From positions 186,001-250,000 of the forward strand of contig NZ_LAIJ01000012.1 in assembly GCF_001449115.1 (NCBI RefSeq): 64,000 nt of DNA, in the 5' to 3' direction. Positions 1 through 8,920 of this stretch are shown piece after piece. The stretch comes from Occallatibacter gabretensis (GTDB lineage Bacteria; Acidobacteriota; Terriglobia; Terriglobales; Acidobacteriaceae). How positions within the stretch are numbered: the stretch's first letter is position 1; every line of letters begins with the position of its first letter. A program made the position numbers and the translations under genes. The notes beneath the pieces were generated by a model, which ran no database searches, was not told where the DNA came from, and saw nothing but the letters and a program-made list of their open reading frames with translations.

Positions 1-212
1 CCTCGCTGCGTTTACCACTCTATTCAATATATGGCAATCATCTACAACCCGGCACTTCCCGCCAACTTGCTAACTCGCTAACGCGAGAAGCGCGGCGAAC
101 CCGCTAAAAACAAAACCGGATGCTCAGGACATCTCACGAAAGACGGTTTTTGCACCAGGGTGGGATACCTCAGCAAGCTAGCCACCAACCACTAAAAACT
201 AAACACTGCTTT

Positions 213-935
213 TTAGATAGACTGCACCGGCAATATCGTAAGATCATCCACCAGTCCCACTTCCTTCTGCACAAACGGCTCGCCGTACTTCACCCCGGCC
301 AGCAGCCCGTAATGCCGAGCCTCAGCAAAAGTCCGCTCGCGAATTTCCTCTTCCGGCACAAACAGCGCATTGCCAGCAGACTGATTCGCATACTGCGACC
401 GATAGGCCATCAGAGCCGCATGTCGCTGCTCAATAAATGGCGTAATGTCCACGATGAAGCTAGGCCGCACATCCGCATAAAGACTCGCATAAACAATCTT
501 GAATGGCCGATGCGGCGCAGTCCCCGTATCGATCTTCGCAAGCCCCGAAAGAAAACAAGCTTCGTATCCAAGCGAAGCCACAATAGCATGATCCGGATGC
601 CGCGCCTGCCAGTAGGGAAGTATTACTACGCGCGGCCGAACCTCGCGCAACACCCGCACAATCTTCAACCGGTTTTCGAGCGTATTCGCAATCGCACCAT
701 CCCGCAGATCCAGCGCCTCGCGCCATCTCACCCCAAGAATCTTCGCCGCATCGCCGGCTTCCTTCGCGCGATCCTCGGCGGTGCCGCGTGTTCCAGCCTC
801 ACCCTGCGTCAGGTCCAGAATCGCCGTTCGCAACCCGCGAGAGCCGGCCCGCAACAGCGTTCCGCCGCAAGTCTGCTCCACATCATCGCGGTGCGCAGCA
901 ATCGCAAGAATGTCAGCGATGGAATCCCCACTCAT
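213..935 (-). CDS. bshB1: Bacillithiol biosynthesis deacetylase BshB1 (PIG-L family)
   Basis: Probably removes the acetyl group from GlcNAc-malate, the second step of bacillithiol synthesis, in the cytoplasm; bshA for the first step lies at 36.6 kb. The PIG-L metal motif appears as AHRDD near the N terminus (AHPDD in most relatives), followed by GEAGTRGT and the R..EA..AA..LG spacing typical of BshB1, and a HPDH ligand motif mid-protein. Three starts are possible: TTG 956, ATG 947 and ATG 935. I take 935 because it leaves the short N-terminal lead usual for the family; a GGAG sits 13 nt upstream. It lies behind a lipoprotein gene on the same strand but is separated from it by a strong terminator. 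The family is near certain; the exact substrate is inferred. Confidence 0.85.
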   Translation of the reverse strand: MSGDSIADILAIAAHRDDVEQTCGGTLLRAGSRGLRTAILDLTQGEAGTRGTAEDRAKEAGDAAKILGVRWREALDLRDGAIANTLENRLKIVRVLREVRPRVVILPYWQARHPDHAIVASLGYEACFLSGLAKIDTGTAPHRPFKIVYASLYADVRPSFIVDITPFIEQRHAALMAYRSQYANQSAGNALFVPEEEIRERTFAEARHYGLLAGVKYGEPFVQKEVGLVDDLTILPVQSI

Positions 936-954
936 AACAGCAACCATGCTCCAC

Positions 955-1019
955 AAAAAGAAAAACTCTTAGCCTTTAGCCTACAGCGCGTCTCCGCACA
1001 TTGAGCTAAAAGCTAAGAG
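955..1019 (-). terminator. Rho-independent terminator of the lipoprotein gene
   Basis: Read on the minus strand, the 15-nt arm at 1019-1005 pairs with the arm at 980-966 (CTCTTAGC and GCTAAGAG outer halves), with one mismatch region inside, and is followed by a T-rich tract (TTTTTCTTTTT). It ends the transcript of the lipoprotein gene just before bshB1. Confidence 0.75.
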
Positions 1020-1038
1020 CCAGCAGCTAAAAGCCGCA

Positions 1039-2592
1039 TTAATACACAGTATTATTCGCGTCGCTCAGCCCATCCATGTACGCCACATCGTAGGCCGTTC
1101 CGGTCACCGAGACGTAAAAATTGTTAAGCTCCACGGGGACGGCAGCAGTCGTGTAGATGTGTACCTGGCCGCCAACCGCAGTGTAGACCTTGTTCAGCCC
1201 GGTCACCGCGGCAATGCCCGTCGCATCACCCAGGTAAGGCAACAGTGTCACCGCGCCGGTCGATTCGTTGTACATCGTCAGGCAGCCATAGGCGAGCCCG
1301 TCTGCAAAGCGTGCGCCGTTGGTGCACTTCGTTTCCGCAATCCAGAGCGTGTTCTCGTCCGCCTCAATCATGCGCGTAGGCCCGCCTGCCGCGCCGTCGC
1401 TGATCGATGCCGTCGAGGTAGTTGCAACCGTGGCCCCAGAGCCGGGAGCAAGATTAAGAGTCGTAAGCTGCCCGGTAAACAGTCCGCTGGAGGCGCCTGA
1501 TCCCGCACACGCCGGCGCGCCGCTTGAGACCGAAGTCGACGCCAGGCACTGGCCGATGACATACATCGTCGTCGAGTCGATGAGCGCGTTGTTTGCACCG
1601 CCCGGCACCGCAATCGAACACGCCGTCAGGTTAGCTCCTGAGCCGCAAAGTGTGTGCAGGGCCGTATTCGTGGGCAGTTGGCCGGAACTCTGGTTGGGCA
1701 GGAAGATGAACCCGCCAGTGGGCAGCAGAGAAACAGCCGAGGTGGTACCACCGCACTCAGGTCCGCAGCTCAGCACATAGGCCGTGCTGCCGTCGTTCGA
1801 AAACAATGCCTTGACGGGGCGATCAAAACTAAGTGGAGCGCCGTAAGGAGTTCCGGTCGCGTCTACGTGATCCGGGCTCTGTGCCTGGTAAAGGCACCAT
1901 GCCGGCTGATTCTGCGGCTCGCAGTCCACGGCTGCCTTGGGCCACGTGGACGTCCCGCCCGAATAAGCCAGCGTCTGCGAGGGGGTCAGCTTAATGGGGT
2001 AGTAGGCGTAATTAGAGTTGCGCACAAAGTACAGCGCCAACGATCCGCCGGCATTCGTGCTGACGTGATACACACCGGGAAGATTCAGGGAATACACTGC
2101 GCCGGCAGAGCTCACCGTGCGGTCAATGACGGTGGCCTGGCTGCTTGCCTCGGTCGCGGCAAAGATATAACTCTGGCTCCGCGTAACAAACACGCCTGCG
2201 GACTTGGCGGGCAGCCCGGCCTGCGATCCGCTGGTGGCTTCTTTCTGATAGTTGATGTAAACAAAGCTGCCGTCGCCGTATCCATACACCGCGCCGAGCT
2301 GTTCTTCAGGCATGTTCTGGATGGTGGTAGGCAGCGCGCCGGAATAGCCGGAGATGGAAAATGTGACGGTCTGGCCAGTGTGTTTAAAGCGTGTATCGTA
2401 ATAGGCGTCGAGAACCTGCAGGGTTCCCTGGCTCAGCGCCGACGGATTTTGAATGGCAACCATCACGCGAAACTTCAGCCCGCTGGGCGGAAGCGAACGG
2501 CCTGCAAAATAAGTGGTCGTCCCACACCCCGCCAACGCAACCGCCAGGCCAAGCGCCGCGGCGGCGCTAATCCAAAAACTGCTCTTCTTCAA
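1039..2592 (-). CDS. Exported lipoprotein, possible beta-propeller, unknown function
   Basis: An approximately 517-residue protein with a classical lipoprotein signal: basic LKKSS start, alanine/leucine-rich hydrophobic core, and lipobox LAGC with the acylated cysteine near residue 23. I place the start at TTG 2592 because GAGGGAAG sits at the right distance; an upstream in-frame start at 2625 would add an unlikely lead. The mature part is rich in Ser, Thr, Gly and aromatic residues, with several short repeated segments ending in YV or YA, as in WD/YVTN-type propellers, but I see no clean repeat and no catalytic motif. It has its own terminator downstream and is divergent from the ion-channel gene. 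Function unknown; the propeller idea is only an impression. Confidence 0.7.
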   Translation of the reverse strand: MKKSSFWISAAAALGLAVALAGCGTTTYFAGRSLPPSGLKFRVMVAIQNPSALSQGTLQVLDAYYDTRFKHTGQTVTFSISGYSGALPTTIQNMPEEQLGAVYGYGDGSFVYINYQKEATSGSQAGLPAKSAGVFVTRSQSYIFAATEASSQATVIDRTVSSAGAVYSLNLPGVYHVSTNAGGSLALYFVRNSNYAYYPIKLTPSQTLAYSGGTSTWPKAAVDCEPQNQPAWCLYQAQSPDHVDATGTPYGAPLSFDRPVKALFSNDGSTAYVLSCGPECGGTTSAVSLLPTGGFIFLPNQSSGQLPTNTALHTLCGSGANLTACSIAVPGGANNALIDSTTMYVIGQCLASTSVSSGAPACAGSGASSGLFTGQLTTLNLAPGSGATVATTSTASISDGAAGGPTRMIEADENTLWIAETKCTNGARFADGLAYGCLTMYNESTGAVTLLPYLGDATGIAAVTGLNKVYTAVGGQVHIYTTAAVPVELNNFYVSVTGTAYDVAYMDGLSDANNTVY

Positions 2593-2925
2593 AATTCTTC
2601 CCTCGACCGAAAGCGGTAGCCTCACGCAACCGCAAGATAAATAAGCTTGTGACGGAATGCCGGCAACCCGCGCAACCGCGTAAAAACTCTGTCAAATGCC
2701 CGGTTTCGCCACTACTCCGATATTGCTTTTGACTCCCGAAGTATAACAAAGCAACCCACCAACAATTGCCTGCCGGCAGGCACAACAGGTGCTCCAGGTC
2801 CCCGTCTGAGCAGGTTGCCGTAAGGAGCCAGTGGCAGAACCAGCTTTCTGAAGACCGGGACCACCCTGCAGGCGCAGACCTCACTGATAACCCTTGTTCT
2901 GCCGAGTCCGCCGCAACCCGTTAAA
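2593..2925. other. Divergent intergenic region
   Basis: About 330 bp between the divergent lipoprotein and ion-channel genes. It must hold both promoters, but I see no convincing -35/-10 pair, no long inverted repeat and no credible small gene. Confidence 0.4.
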
Positions 2926-4152
2926 GTGAACTATATGCATGTAACAGCGCTATTGGCCGGCAGCTTCCTTCTCCTCTTTGTCTTGTTGGATGCCTTCCAG
3001 ACCATTATTCTGCCGCGTCGGCCAGTGGGACGGTTGCGCATTACACGTCTCTTCTTCCTTGTCACCTGGTATCCGTGGACCCTTCTTGCCGGCAGGTTAC
3101 CCGCGCGACGCAGCCGCGAACAGTTTTACAGCATTTATGGCCCGCTCGCCCTGCTTCTCCTCTTCATCTGCTGGGCCCTGCTGATAGTTCTGGCCTATGG
3201 GCTCATCTTTATGGGACTAAAAGCGTCCCTGGTGGATCCTACGCACCCTCGCTCTTGGTTGGATCTCCTGCACAGCTGCCTTTATGTCAGTGGCACAACT
3301 CTCTTCACGCTAGGTCTTGGAGACGTCCAGCCAAACGGCAACATTGCTCGCTCCCTCATTGTGATGGAAGCCGGAACCGGCCTCGGGTTCGTGGCGCTCG
3401 TGATCGGCTACGTTCCGGTTCTGTATAACGCCTTTTCCAATCGCGAGATATCAGTGGCTCTACTCGACGCACGTGCCGGTTCGCCTCCAACCGCCGGCGA
3501 GTTGCTCACACGGCATAACTTCAGCGGCGGCCACGAAGCTCTATCTGCGCTGTTGAGCGAGTGGGAGCGTTGGGCCGCTGGCATGCTTGAAACTCATATC
3601 TCCTATCCCATCCTCTGCTATTACCGTTCTCAGCATGACAACCAGAGCTGGCTTTCAGCCATTACAGCCATTCTCGACACCTGCTCATTGCTCATTACCA
3701 CGGTGGAGGGACCCAGCACTCGGCAGGCGCAGCTGACATTCGCAGTTGCCCGGCACGTGCTCGTTGATCTGGGGCACGTTTTTCACCGCGAGACGAAGGA
3801 GCAGAAGTACCGCGAGAACCCGGCTTCCCGGTTAAGCGACCAGGAGTTTGGCGAACTCTGTCAGCTCCTGGGTGAATCCGGTTTTTCACTCTGCAGCAGT
3901 GCAGACACTCGTTCCCGCCTCTCGGCAATACGAAAGCTCTACGAGCCCCATGCCCAGTCCCTTGCAGACTATCTTCATCTTGATCTGCCGCAGTGGACGC
4001 CTCCGCCGCCCGATCCAAATAAGAAACCGGATGGTTGGAAAACCGTTGCCGGACTTCGCTCACCGAATGCCGCCGCAGATCGGCTCAAAGTTCACGTCAG
4101 TCTACGTTCTACAGCCTCCCAGCTCAGCGACGAAGAAAACCACCCCTTCTGA
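2926..4152 (+). CDS. Two-TM ion-channel-like membrane protein
   Basis: N-terminal membrane region with hydrophobic segments near residues 8-27, 73-95 and 145-168. Between the last two lies a re-entrant loop with TLGLGD at residues 128-133, at the place of the TVGYGD filter of potassium channels (Ion_trans_2 type). The first filter positions are altered (LGLGD), so potassium selectivity is uncertain. The remaining 240 residues are soluble and unrecognised; they end in a proline-rich, charged tail. The start is GTG 2926 or ATG 2935; neither has a clear ribosome binding site. Stands alone, divergent from the lipoprotein gene. Sure of a pore-loop protein, unsure of the ion. Confidence 0.75.
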   Translation: MNYMHVTALLAGSFLLLFVLLDAFQTIILPRRPVGRLRITRLFFLVTWYPWTLLAGRLPARRSREQFYSIYGPLALLLLFICWALLIVLAYGLIFMGLKASLVDPTHPRSWLDLLHSCLYVSGTTLFTLGLGDVQPNGNIARSLIVMEAGTGLGFVALVIGYVPVLYNAFSNREISVALLDARAGSPPTAGELLTRHNFSGGHEALSALLSEWERWAAGMLETHISYPILCYYRSQHDNQSWLSAITAILDTCSLLITTVEGPSTRQAQLTFAVARHVLVDLGHVFHRETKEQKYRENPASRLSDQEFGELCQLLGESGFSLCSSADTRSRLSAIRKLYEPHAQSLADYLHLDLPQWTPPPPDPNKKPDGWKTVAGLRSPNAAADRLKVHVSLRSTASQLSDEENHPF

Positions 4153-4277
4153 TCCTCGTGAAGCGATCGAACAGGGCGCGGTGATCTCGTTGGAGAAAGG
4201 TAGACCAACCATAAGCTCCGTCTGCAAATTTAGCCTGTTACCACAGTAAAAGTGCTCGGATAAGCAAGCTGCCCGTC

Positions 4278-4330
4278 CATGCGATAGCATGAAAATGACC
4301 GTTCTCCTTTGCTGAAATCTTCGGAACCCG
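4278..4330 (+). pseudogene. Degenerate copy of the 5' end of the downstream methyltransferase gene
   Basis: These 53 bases match 6836-6888 (start region of the bifunctional methyltransferase gene) without gaps at 45 of 53 positions by eye. The last 20 bases, coding for the start of the enzyme (AEIFGTR), are identical. In this copy the start codon is changed and the matching frame is preceded by a TGA, so it cannot be expressed as the enzyme. The copy sits on the far side of the SEL1 gene, as if that gene had been inserted at the 5' end of the enzyme gene with a duplicated edge. Confidence 0.75.
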
Positions 4331-4425
4331 TCGCCAAGATTTCAGCGGACGGCAAATCTCAGCGGATGCTAAACTGATCGCCGAATTCGGGCCCTTCAAA
4401 ATCGAATGCTACTGTGAGGTTATGA

Positions 4426-6678
4426 GTGATTCAGCGAAATGCTACGCTCACCATTCTTCTGACATTCGTATGTCTTCCCGCCAGCTACCCGCAAGCCGCT
4501 CCGGCGTCAAGCGTATCTTCAGCACACGCTGCAGCCGTTCCAACTCAAATCACATCTGCTTCTAGAATAAAAATACCCGTAGGCGGCGTTCCAACCTTCA
4601 CATACTACGACTTGCAGCAGATTGCACCGCCAAAACTCCCGCCGCCTGCGGTTCCACAATTGCCGCACACCATGAGGTTTTGCGCCTTGTATTGCTTCCA
4701 ATTGACGCATGTTGGAGACCATTATGACGGCGTGCGTGAAGATGTTCCGGGCGCGACTGTAACTTCGACATACAAGATTCTTGAATTCGGCCGTTTTTCC
4801 GTAAAGATCCATCGGACAGACATCAGCGGAGACACCGTAGACCTGACCGGCGGAATCGCATCCGACAACGCCGGAGTGGTCGGTGGACAGTTGGTCTACC
4901 ATGGCCATACCGGCAATACGGTCTATGGCAAATTCACTCTCACCTGGGACCCGACCGGTGGCCTCGCCACTCAGGACAAGTCGCCCCTTACCGCGCAAGA
5001 CATCGCTACCATGGTCAAACAAGCGGATCTGTTTTATGCAACTGAACACTCGTTTGATGCCGCATTTCCTCTCTACGACAAAGCCGCCAGGGCCGGAAAC
5101 ATTCATGCGCAATCGAGGCTGGGCTTCTACTATTTTGCGGGCAGACATGAGCCGAAAGATTGTACGGAAGCTTTGCGCAGGTTTCATCTTGGCGACGATT
5201 CCGGGGATCCCGCAGGTACATACGATCTGGCCCGAGCCTATGACAATGGGTGGTGCGTCAAGGAAGATGATGCCGCGGCGTACAGGCTTTACGAGAAGGC
5301 AGTTGCAAAGGGAAGTATCGACGCAGCCATCATGATCGTCGGCAATAAGACGATGACCAATCCCGCTGAGGCCGCAAGAATGATGGCCAGGGGTGCTGAA
5401 CAGGGTGAACCTTTGGCAATGATGACGCTCGCCAACCTGTATGCTGCGGGAACTCAAATCAGAAAAAATATCCCTGCCGCCAAGAAACTGTTTGAGGCCG
5501 CTGCAGAGGAGGGCAACTCAGCCGCTATGGGATCGCTCGGCAACCTGTATGAGACCGGCGCTGATGGCCCCATCGATATTGAGGCGGCATATCAGTGGTA
5601 CAGTCGCCAGGAAGAGTTCGGCGATACAGAAGGGGCGCTCGCGAAGCGGGATGTGGTTGAGGCCGGGTACGATGTCAACAATCCAGGCGCGTGGAAATCA
5701 CCGTCAAATGGCACTTACCTCAACTTAAAAGGTCTTTGGCAAGCTTACTTTGAGCAAAGGTTTCATGCCACAACCCTTCAAATCGCCCAGGCAGACAATC
5801 ATCTCGTTGCTTACAAGGTCGAAATCAACGCCCCTTCGACACATCTCGGGTATTTCATGCGTGTCGACTACAATCCAGTCACTTTTACCGGTAAGGCTCA
5901 GCGCTATCAGGGTTCCGACTTAGGTAAGCTCCCTCCGCTATCGCAAGCGCAGTGGGGGCCGCCTGAGGATTTCATACTCATCGACCCGGATCATTTTGAG
6001 CTCGAAGGAAAGATATTTCAACGCTCCTCCGGGCTCAACCCACACGATGTTCCCTGCGATGAGAGCAATCGATTCGGTGTCCAACCGGCCTGGGCAACGC
6101 AGCGAGCGCAAATCGACCAGCAATGGTCCGACGACACAACAGCGGCATGTTGGTATCATGCCGCGGCCGTGGGGGGCTCGGCGCGGTCCATGAGCGAATA
6201 TGGGAATTTTCTGCATCAGGGCCTGGGTGTTCGCAGAAACGATCCAGAAGCCCTCCAATGGCTTGAGAAGGGCGCAGACTCTGGAGACTACTATGGCGCC
6301 CAGATACTGTCGACGATGTACGAAAAAGGCGACGGGGTTGCCGCCGATCCGGCGAAGGCGCAAATGTGGCGCACCAAATCACAGCAATTAAAGGCCGCCA
6401 TGGATCGAGTGCTGGAGGCCCAGAAACGCCAGGAGCAAGCTCAGGAACGGGATATGGAGTTTTTCCATAGCTTCATGACCGGCGCGCTAAATCTATTCAT
6501 GAATGAAATGGCAAGAGATCCTGCTTGCGATGATGTTCAAATGCTCACCTCAACGGAAGATGCCTATCGAGACTCGATGCGTAAGAAAAAAACGCATGAC
6601 GAGGCTGTTGCGTCGGGAAAGTGTAAGCCTACGAACATTGATGTGAACAATATGGTCGATGTAAGCGGCAAGCAATGA
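4426..6678 (+). CDS. Secreted SEL1-repeat protein
   Basis: A 750-residue exported protein. It begins at GTG 4426 with GAGG 7 nt upstream, followed by a hydrophobic signal peptide ending near PQAAPA. Residues about 190-400 carry SEL1-like helical repeats (A..G...A...LG..Y..G patterns), then comes a non-repeat segment of about 150 residues, then two more SEL1 repeats near 580-650 (HQGLGVRRNDPEALQWLEKGA type), and a charged, coiled C-terminal part. Such proteins act as scaffolds for protein contacts; the partner is unknown. It is flanked on both sides by copies of the methyltransferase 5' end, suggesting it was acquired at this site. Confidence 0.8.
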   Translation: MIQRNATLTILLTFVCLPASYPQAAPASSVSSAHAAAVPTQITSASRIKIPVGGVPTFTYYDLQQIAPPKLPPPAVPQLPHTMRFCALYCFQLTHVGDHYDGVREDVPGATVTSTYKILEFGRFSVKIHRTDISGDTVDLTGGIASDNAGVVGGQLVYHGHTGNTVYGKFTLTWDPTGGLATQDKSPLTAQDIATMVKQADLFYATEHSFDAAFPLYDKAARAGNIHAQSRLGFYYFAGRHEPKDCTEALRRFHLGDDSGDPAGTYDLARAYDNGWCVKEDDAAAYRLYEKAVAKGSIDAAIMIVGNKTMTNPAEAARMMARGAEQGEPLAMMTLANLYAAGTQIRKNIPAAKKLFEAAAEEGNSAAMGSLGNLYETGADGPIDIEAAYQWYSRQEEFGDTEGALAKRDVVEAGYDVNNPGAWKSPSNGTYLNLKGLWQAYFEQRFHATTLQIAQADNHLVAYKVEINAPSTHLGYFMRVDYNPVTFTGKAQRYQGSDLGKLPPLSQAQWGPPEDFILIDPDHFELEGKIFQRSSGLNPHDVPCDESNRFGVQPAWATQRAQIDQQWSDDTTAACWYHAAAVGGSARSMSEYGNFLHQGLGVRRNDPEALQWLEKGADSGDYYGAQILSTMYEKGDGVAADPAKAQMWRTKSQQLKAAMDRVLEAQKRQEQAQERDMEFFHSFMTGALNLFMNEMARDPACDDVQMLTSTEDAYRDSMRKKKTHDEAVASGKCKPTNIDVNNMVDVSGKQ

Positions 6679-6752
6679 TCCGCTTGCTTGGTATCGAAAG
6701 ATGGCGGGTGGCCCCGATCCCCACCTCCGATCTCAACCCGCACCACGGGTTC

Positions 6753-6780
6753 CCCCGGTCCCTCGCTTTGGGGACCGGGG
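6753..6780. repeat. GC-rich intergenic hairpin
   Basis: A perfect 10-bp inverted repeat (CCCCGGTCCC / GGGACCGGGG, loop of 8) between the SEL1 gene and the methyltransferase gene. There is no T-tract, so it is not a standard terminator. Its core resembles the CCCAGGTCC hairpins at 56.56 and 61.18 kb and it is probably a member of the same palindromic repeat family. Confidence 0.6.
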
Positions 6781-6856
6781 TTGGAAGCACTCCCATCGGT
6801 CCTGCCTCTCCCACCTTCCCCCCACGTCCGCAGCACATGCGGTAGCATGAAAGTGC

Positions 6857-8731
6857 ATGCCCTCCTTCGCTGAAATCTTCGGAACCCGACCGGTAGTGGC
6901 CGATGGCGCAATGGGCACAGTGCTGAACAGCCGCGGCGTGCTCATCAGCCGTTGCTTCGACGAGCTGAATCTCACCGATCCATCCCTCATCCTGGCCGTG
7001 CATGAGGAGTACCTGCAAGCAGGCGCGGAAATTCTAGAAACCAACACCTTCGGCGCAAACCGCTTCCGCCTCGGCAAGTACGGCCTCGCTGGAAAAGTGG
7101 CAGAAATCAACGCCGCCGGCGTCCGCATCGCCCGTCAGGCAGTGGAGCGCCTCTTCGCCCGCCAGGCCGGCACAGCCTGGGTCTCAGGAACCATCGGCCC
7201 GCTCGGCGTCCGTCTTGAGCCTCTCGGCAAAACCGGTCTGGATGAAGCGCGTCTTGCATTTATCGAGCAGATCCGCGCTTTGGCCGCCGCCGGAGTCGAC
7301 ATGCTCACCATCGAAACCATGCCCGCCCTCAATGAGGCTCGCGAAGCGCTTCTCGCCGCCCATGAGGCCGCACCCGGACTTCCCGTTATCGCCATGGTCA
7401 CGGTAGACGACGAGAGCAATTGCCTCGACGGCTCCTCCGCCGCGCATGCAGCAGCATTGCTCACCGAATGGGGCGCAGACGCCGTCGGCGTCAACTGCTC
7501 CACCGGCCCGGCCAGCGTCCTTACCGCAATTGAAAAAATGCGTGCCGCCACAACGCTGCCGCTTGCCGCCATGCCCAACGCCGGTATGCCGCGCGCCATT
7601 GAAGGCCGCAACATCTACCTCATTTCGCCGGAATACATGGCCAGCTTCGCCCGCAAGGCCATCATTGCCGGAGCGCAAATCGTAGGCGGCTGCTGTGGCA
7701 CCACTCCGCACCACATCCGCATTATGCGTACCGCTGTCCGCGCGCTCGACGCGCAGGAGCAGATAGCGCACGGCGATGCAGTCGTAGAGATCGTGCGTGA
7801 AACGCCGCCCGTTCCACTCGCCGAGCGTTCCCGCATAGGCGCTCTGCTCGCACAGGGAACCTTCGTCAACATGGCGGAGATTGTTCCGCCGCGCGGCATT
7901 GATTGCTCCAAGGAAATCGATGGTGCACGGATGCTCGCGCTCCACGGCGTTCACGCCATCAATGTGCCGGATTCGCCCAGCGCCTCAGCCCGCATCAGCG
8001 CCCAGACCCTCTGCATCCAGATTCAGCAGCACACCGCCACTGAAACCGTACTGCACTACACCTGCCGCGACCGCAACGTCCTTCGCATTCAGTCCGATCT
8101 GCTCGGCGCATCTTCCATCGGCCTGCGCAACATCCTCTGCCTCACCGGCGACCCGCCGCGTCAGGGCACATATCAGGACGCCACCGCCGTCTACGACGTC
8201 GATTCCATCGGCCTCGTCAACATGGCCCGCCGTCTCAACCACGGCCTCGACGTCGGATCGAACGCTATCGGTGCAAGCACCAACTTCGCCATCGGCGTCT
8301 CCGCCCATCCCGGCGCGCCGGACATGGAGCACGAGCTCCGCCGCTTCAAATACAAAGTCGAAGCAGGCGCGGAGTTCGTCATCACCCAGCCGGTCTTCGA
8401 CCTCCGCCTGCTTGAAGATTTTCTCGCCAGCATCGAGGGCTATCGCATTCCCGTCATCGCCGGCATTCTTCCGCTCACCAGCCTCCGCAACGCCGAGTTC
8501 CTCAAGAACGATCTCCGCGTCTCCATGCCGGAAGAGATGATGCTCCGCATGGCCCAGGCCGACACACCGGAAGCCGCCGGCAAAGAAGGCATCCTCATCG
8601 CGCAGGAGATGCTCGCCGCAGTCCGCCCATACGTGCAGGGCGTGCAAGTCACCGTCCCCGAAGGCCGCTACGCCGCCGCCGCCGAAGTCCTCACCGGCAC
8701 AGGCGTCCCCGCTCAGGTTGCCCAGGCCTAG
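6857..8731 (+). CDS. yitJ: Bifunctional homocysteine S-methyltransferase / methylenetetrahydrofolate reductase
   Basis: Residues 1-310 form a zinc-dependent homocysteine methyltransferase barrel: GAMGT near 18-21, NTFGANRFRL near 63-72, zinc ligands Cys214, Cys279 and Cys280 (GGCCGTTP). Residues about 330-610 form a MetF-type FAD-dependent reductase of 5,10-methylene-THF (VPPRG, CLTGDPP, GVSAHPG, ITQPVFD motifs). The fused layout is that of Bacillus YitJ and links the methyl-THF supply to methionine formation. There is no cobalamin-binding domain. Starts at ATG 6857; no SAM or cobalamin riboswitch is seen in the short upstream region, which is occupied by a palindromic repeat. A degenerate copy of its first codons lies at 4.28 kb. 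Confidence 0.93.
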   Translation: MPSFAEIFGTRPVVADGAMGTVLNSRGVLISRCFDELNLTDPSLILAVHEEYLQAGAEILETNTFGANRFRLGKYGLAGKVAEINAAGVRIARQAVERLFARQAGTAWVSGTIGPLGVRLEPLGKTGLDEARLAFIEQIRALAAAGVDMLTIETMPALNEAREALLAAHEAAPGLPVIAMVTVDDESNCLDGSSAAHAAALLTEWGADAVGVNCSTGPASVLTAIEKMRAATTLPLAAMPNAGMPRAIEGRNIYLISPEYMASFARKAIIAGAQIVGGCCGTTPHHIRIMRTAVRALDAQEQIAHGDAVVEIVRETPPVPLAERSRIGALLAQGTFVNMAEIVPPRGIDCSKEIDGARMLALHGVHAINVPDSPSASARISAQTLCIQIQQHTATETVLHYTCRDRNVLRIQSDLLGASSIGLRNILCLTGDPPRQGTYQDATAVYDVDSIGLVNMARRLNHGLDVGSNAIGASTNFAIGVSAHPGAPDMEHELRRFKYKVEAGAEFVITQPVFDLRLLEDFLASIEGYRIPVIAGILPLTSLRNAEFLKNDLRVSMPEEMMLRMAQADTPEAAGKEGILIAQEMLAAVRPYVQGVQVTVPEGRYAAAAEVLTGTGVPAQVAQA

Positions 8732-8756
8732 TCTCTCCCGCCCAATCTCCCACAAG

Positions 8757-8872
8757 TGTTGTCATCCTGAACGTAGCCGTCTTCTGCAGGCGAAGTGAAG
8801 GATCTGCGGCCGCCTTGCTATTATTTTCCCGGCTCTAAAAGCCGCAGATCATGGGGTAACCCCGTTCGTGTA
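8757..8872. repeat. Intergenic repeat with partly paired ends
   Basis: The block beginning GTCATCCTGAACG and including GAAGTGAAGGATCTGCGG resembles a dispersed repeat I know from acidobacterial intergenic regions. CTGCGGC near 8803 and GCCGCAG near 8842 are complementary and would enclose about 30 nt. Only one copy occurs in this window, so the repeat status rests on memory. Confidence 0.4.
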
Positions 8873-8920
8873 GCATCGTTCTCACTTACCCACTACAAGA
8901 TTAAGATTGCCGATGGAGGA

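Noticed and set aside
120..1004. 294-codon frame opposite bshB1
   Set aside because: Shadow of the antisense strand of bshB1; the true gene has family motifs.
6679..6856. SAM or cobalamin riboswitch before the methyltransferase gene
   Set aside because: Region is short and occupied by a palindromic repeat; no conserved aptamer boxes recognised.
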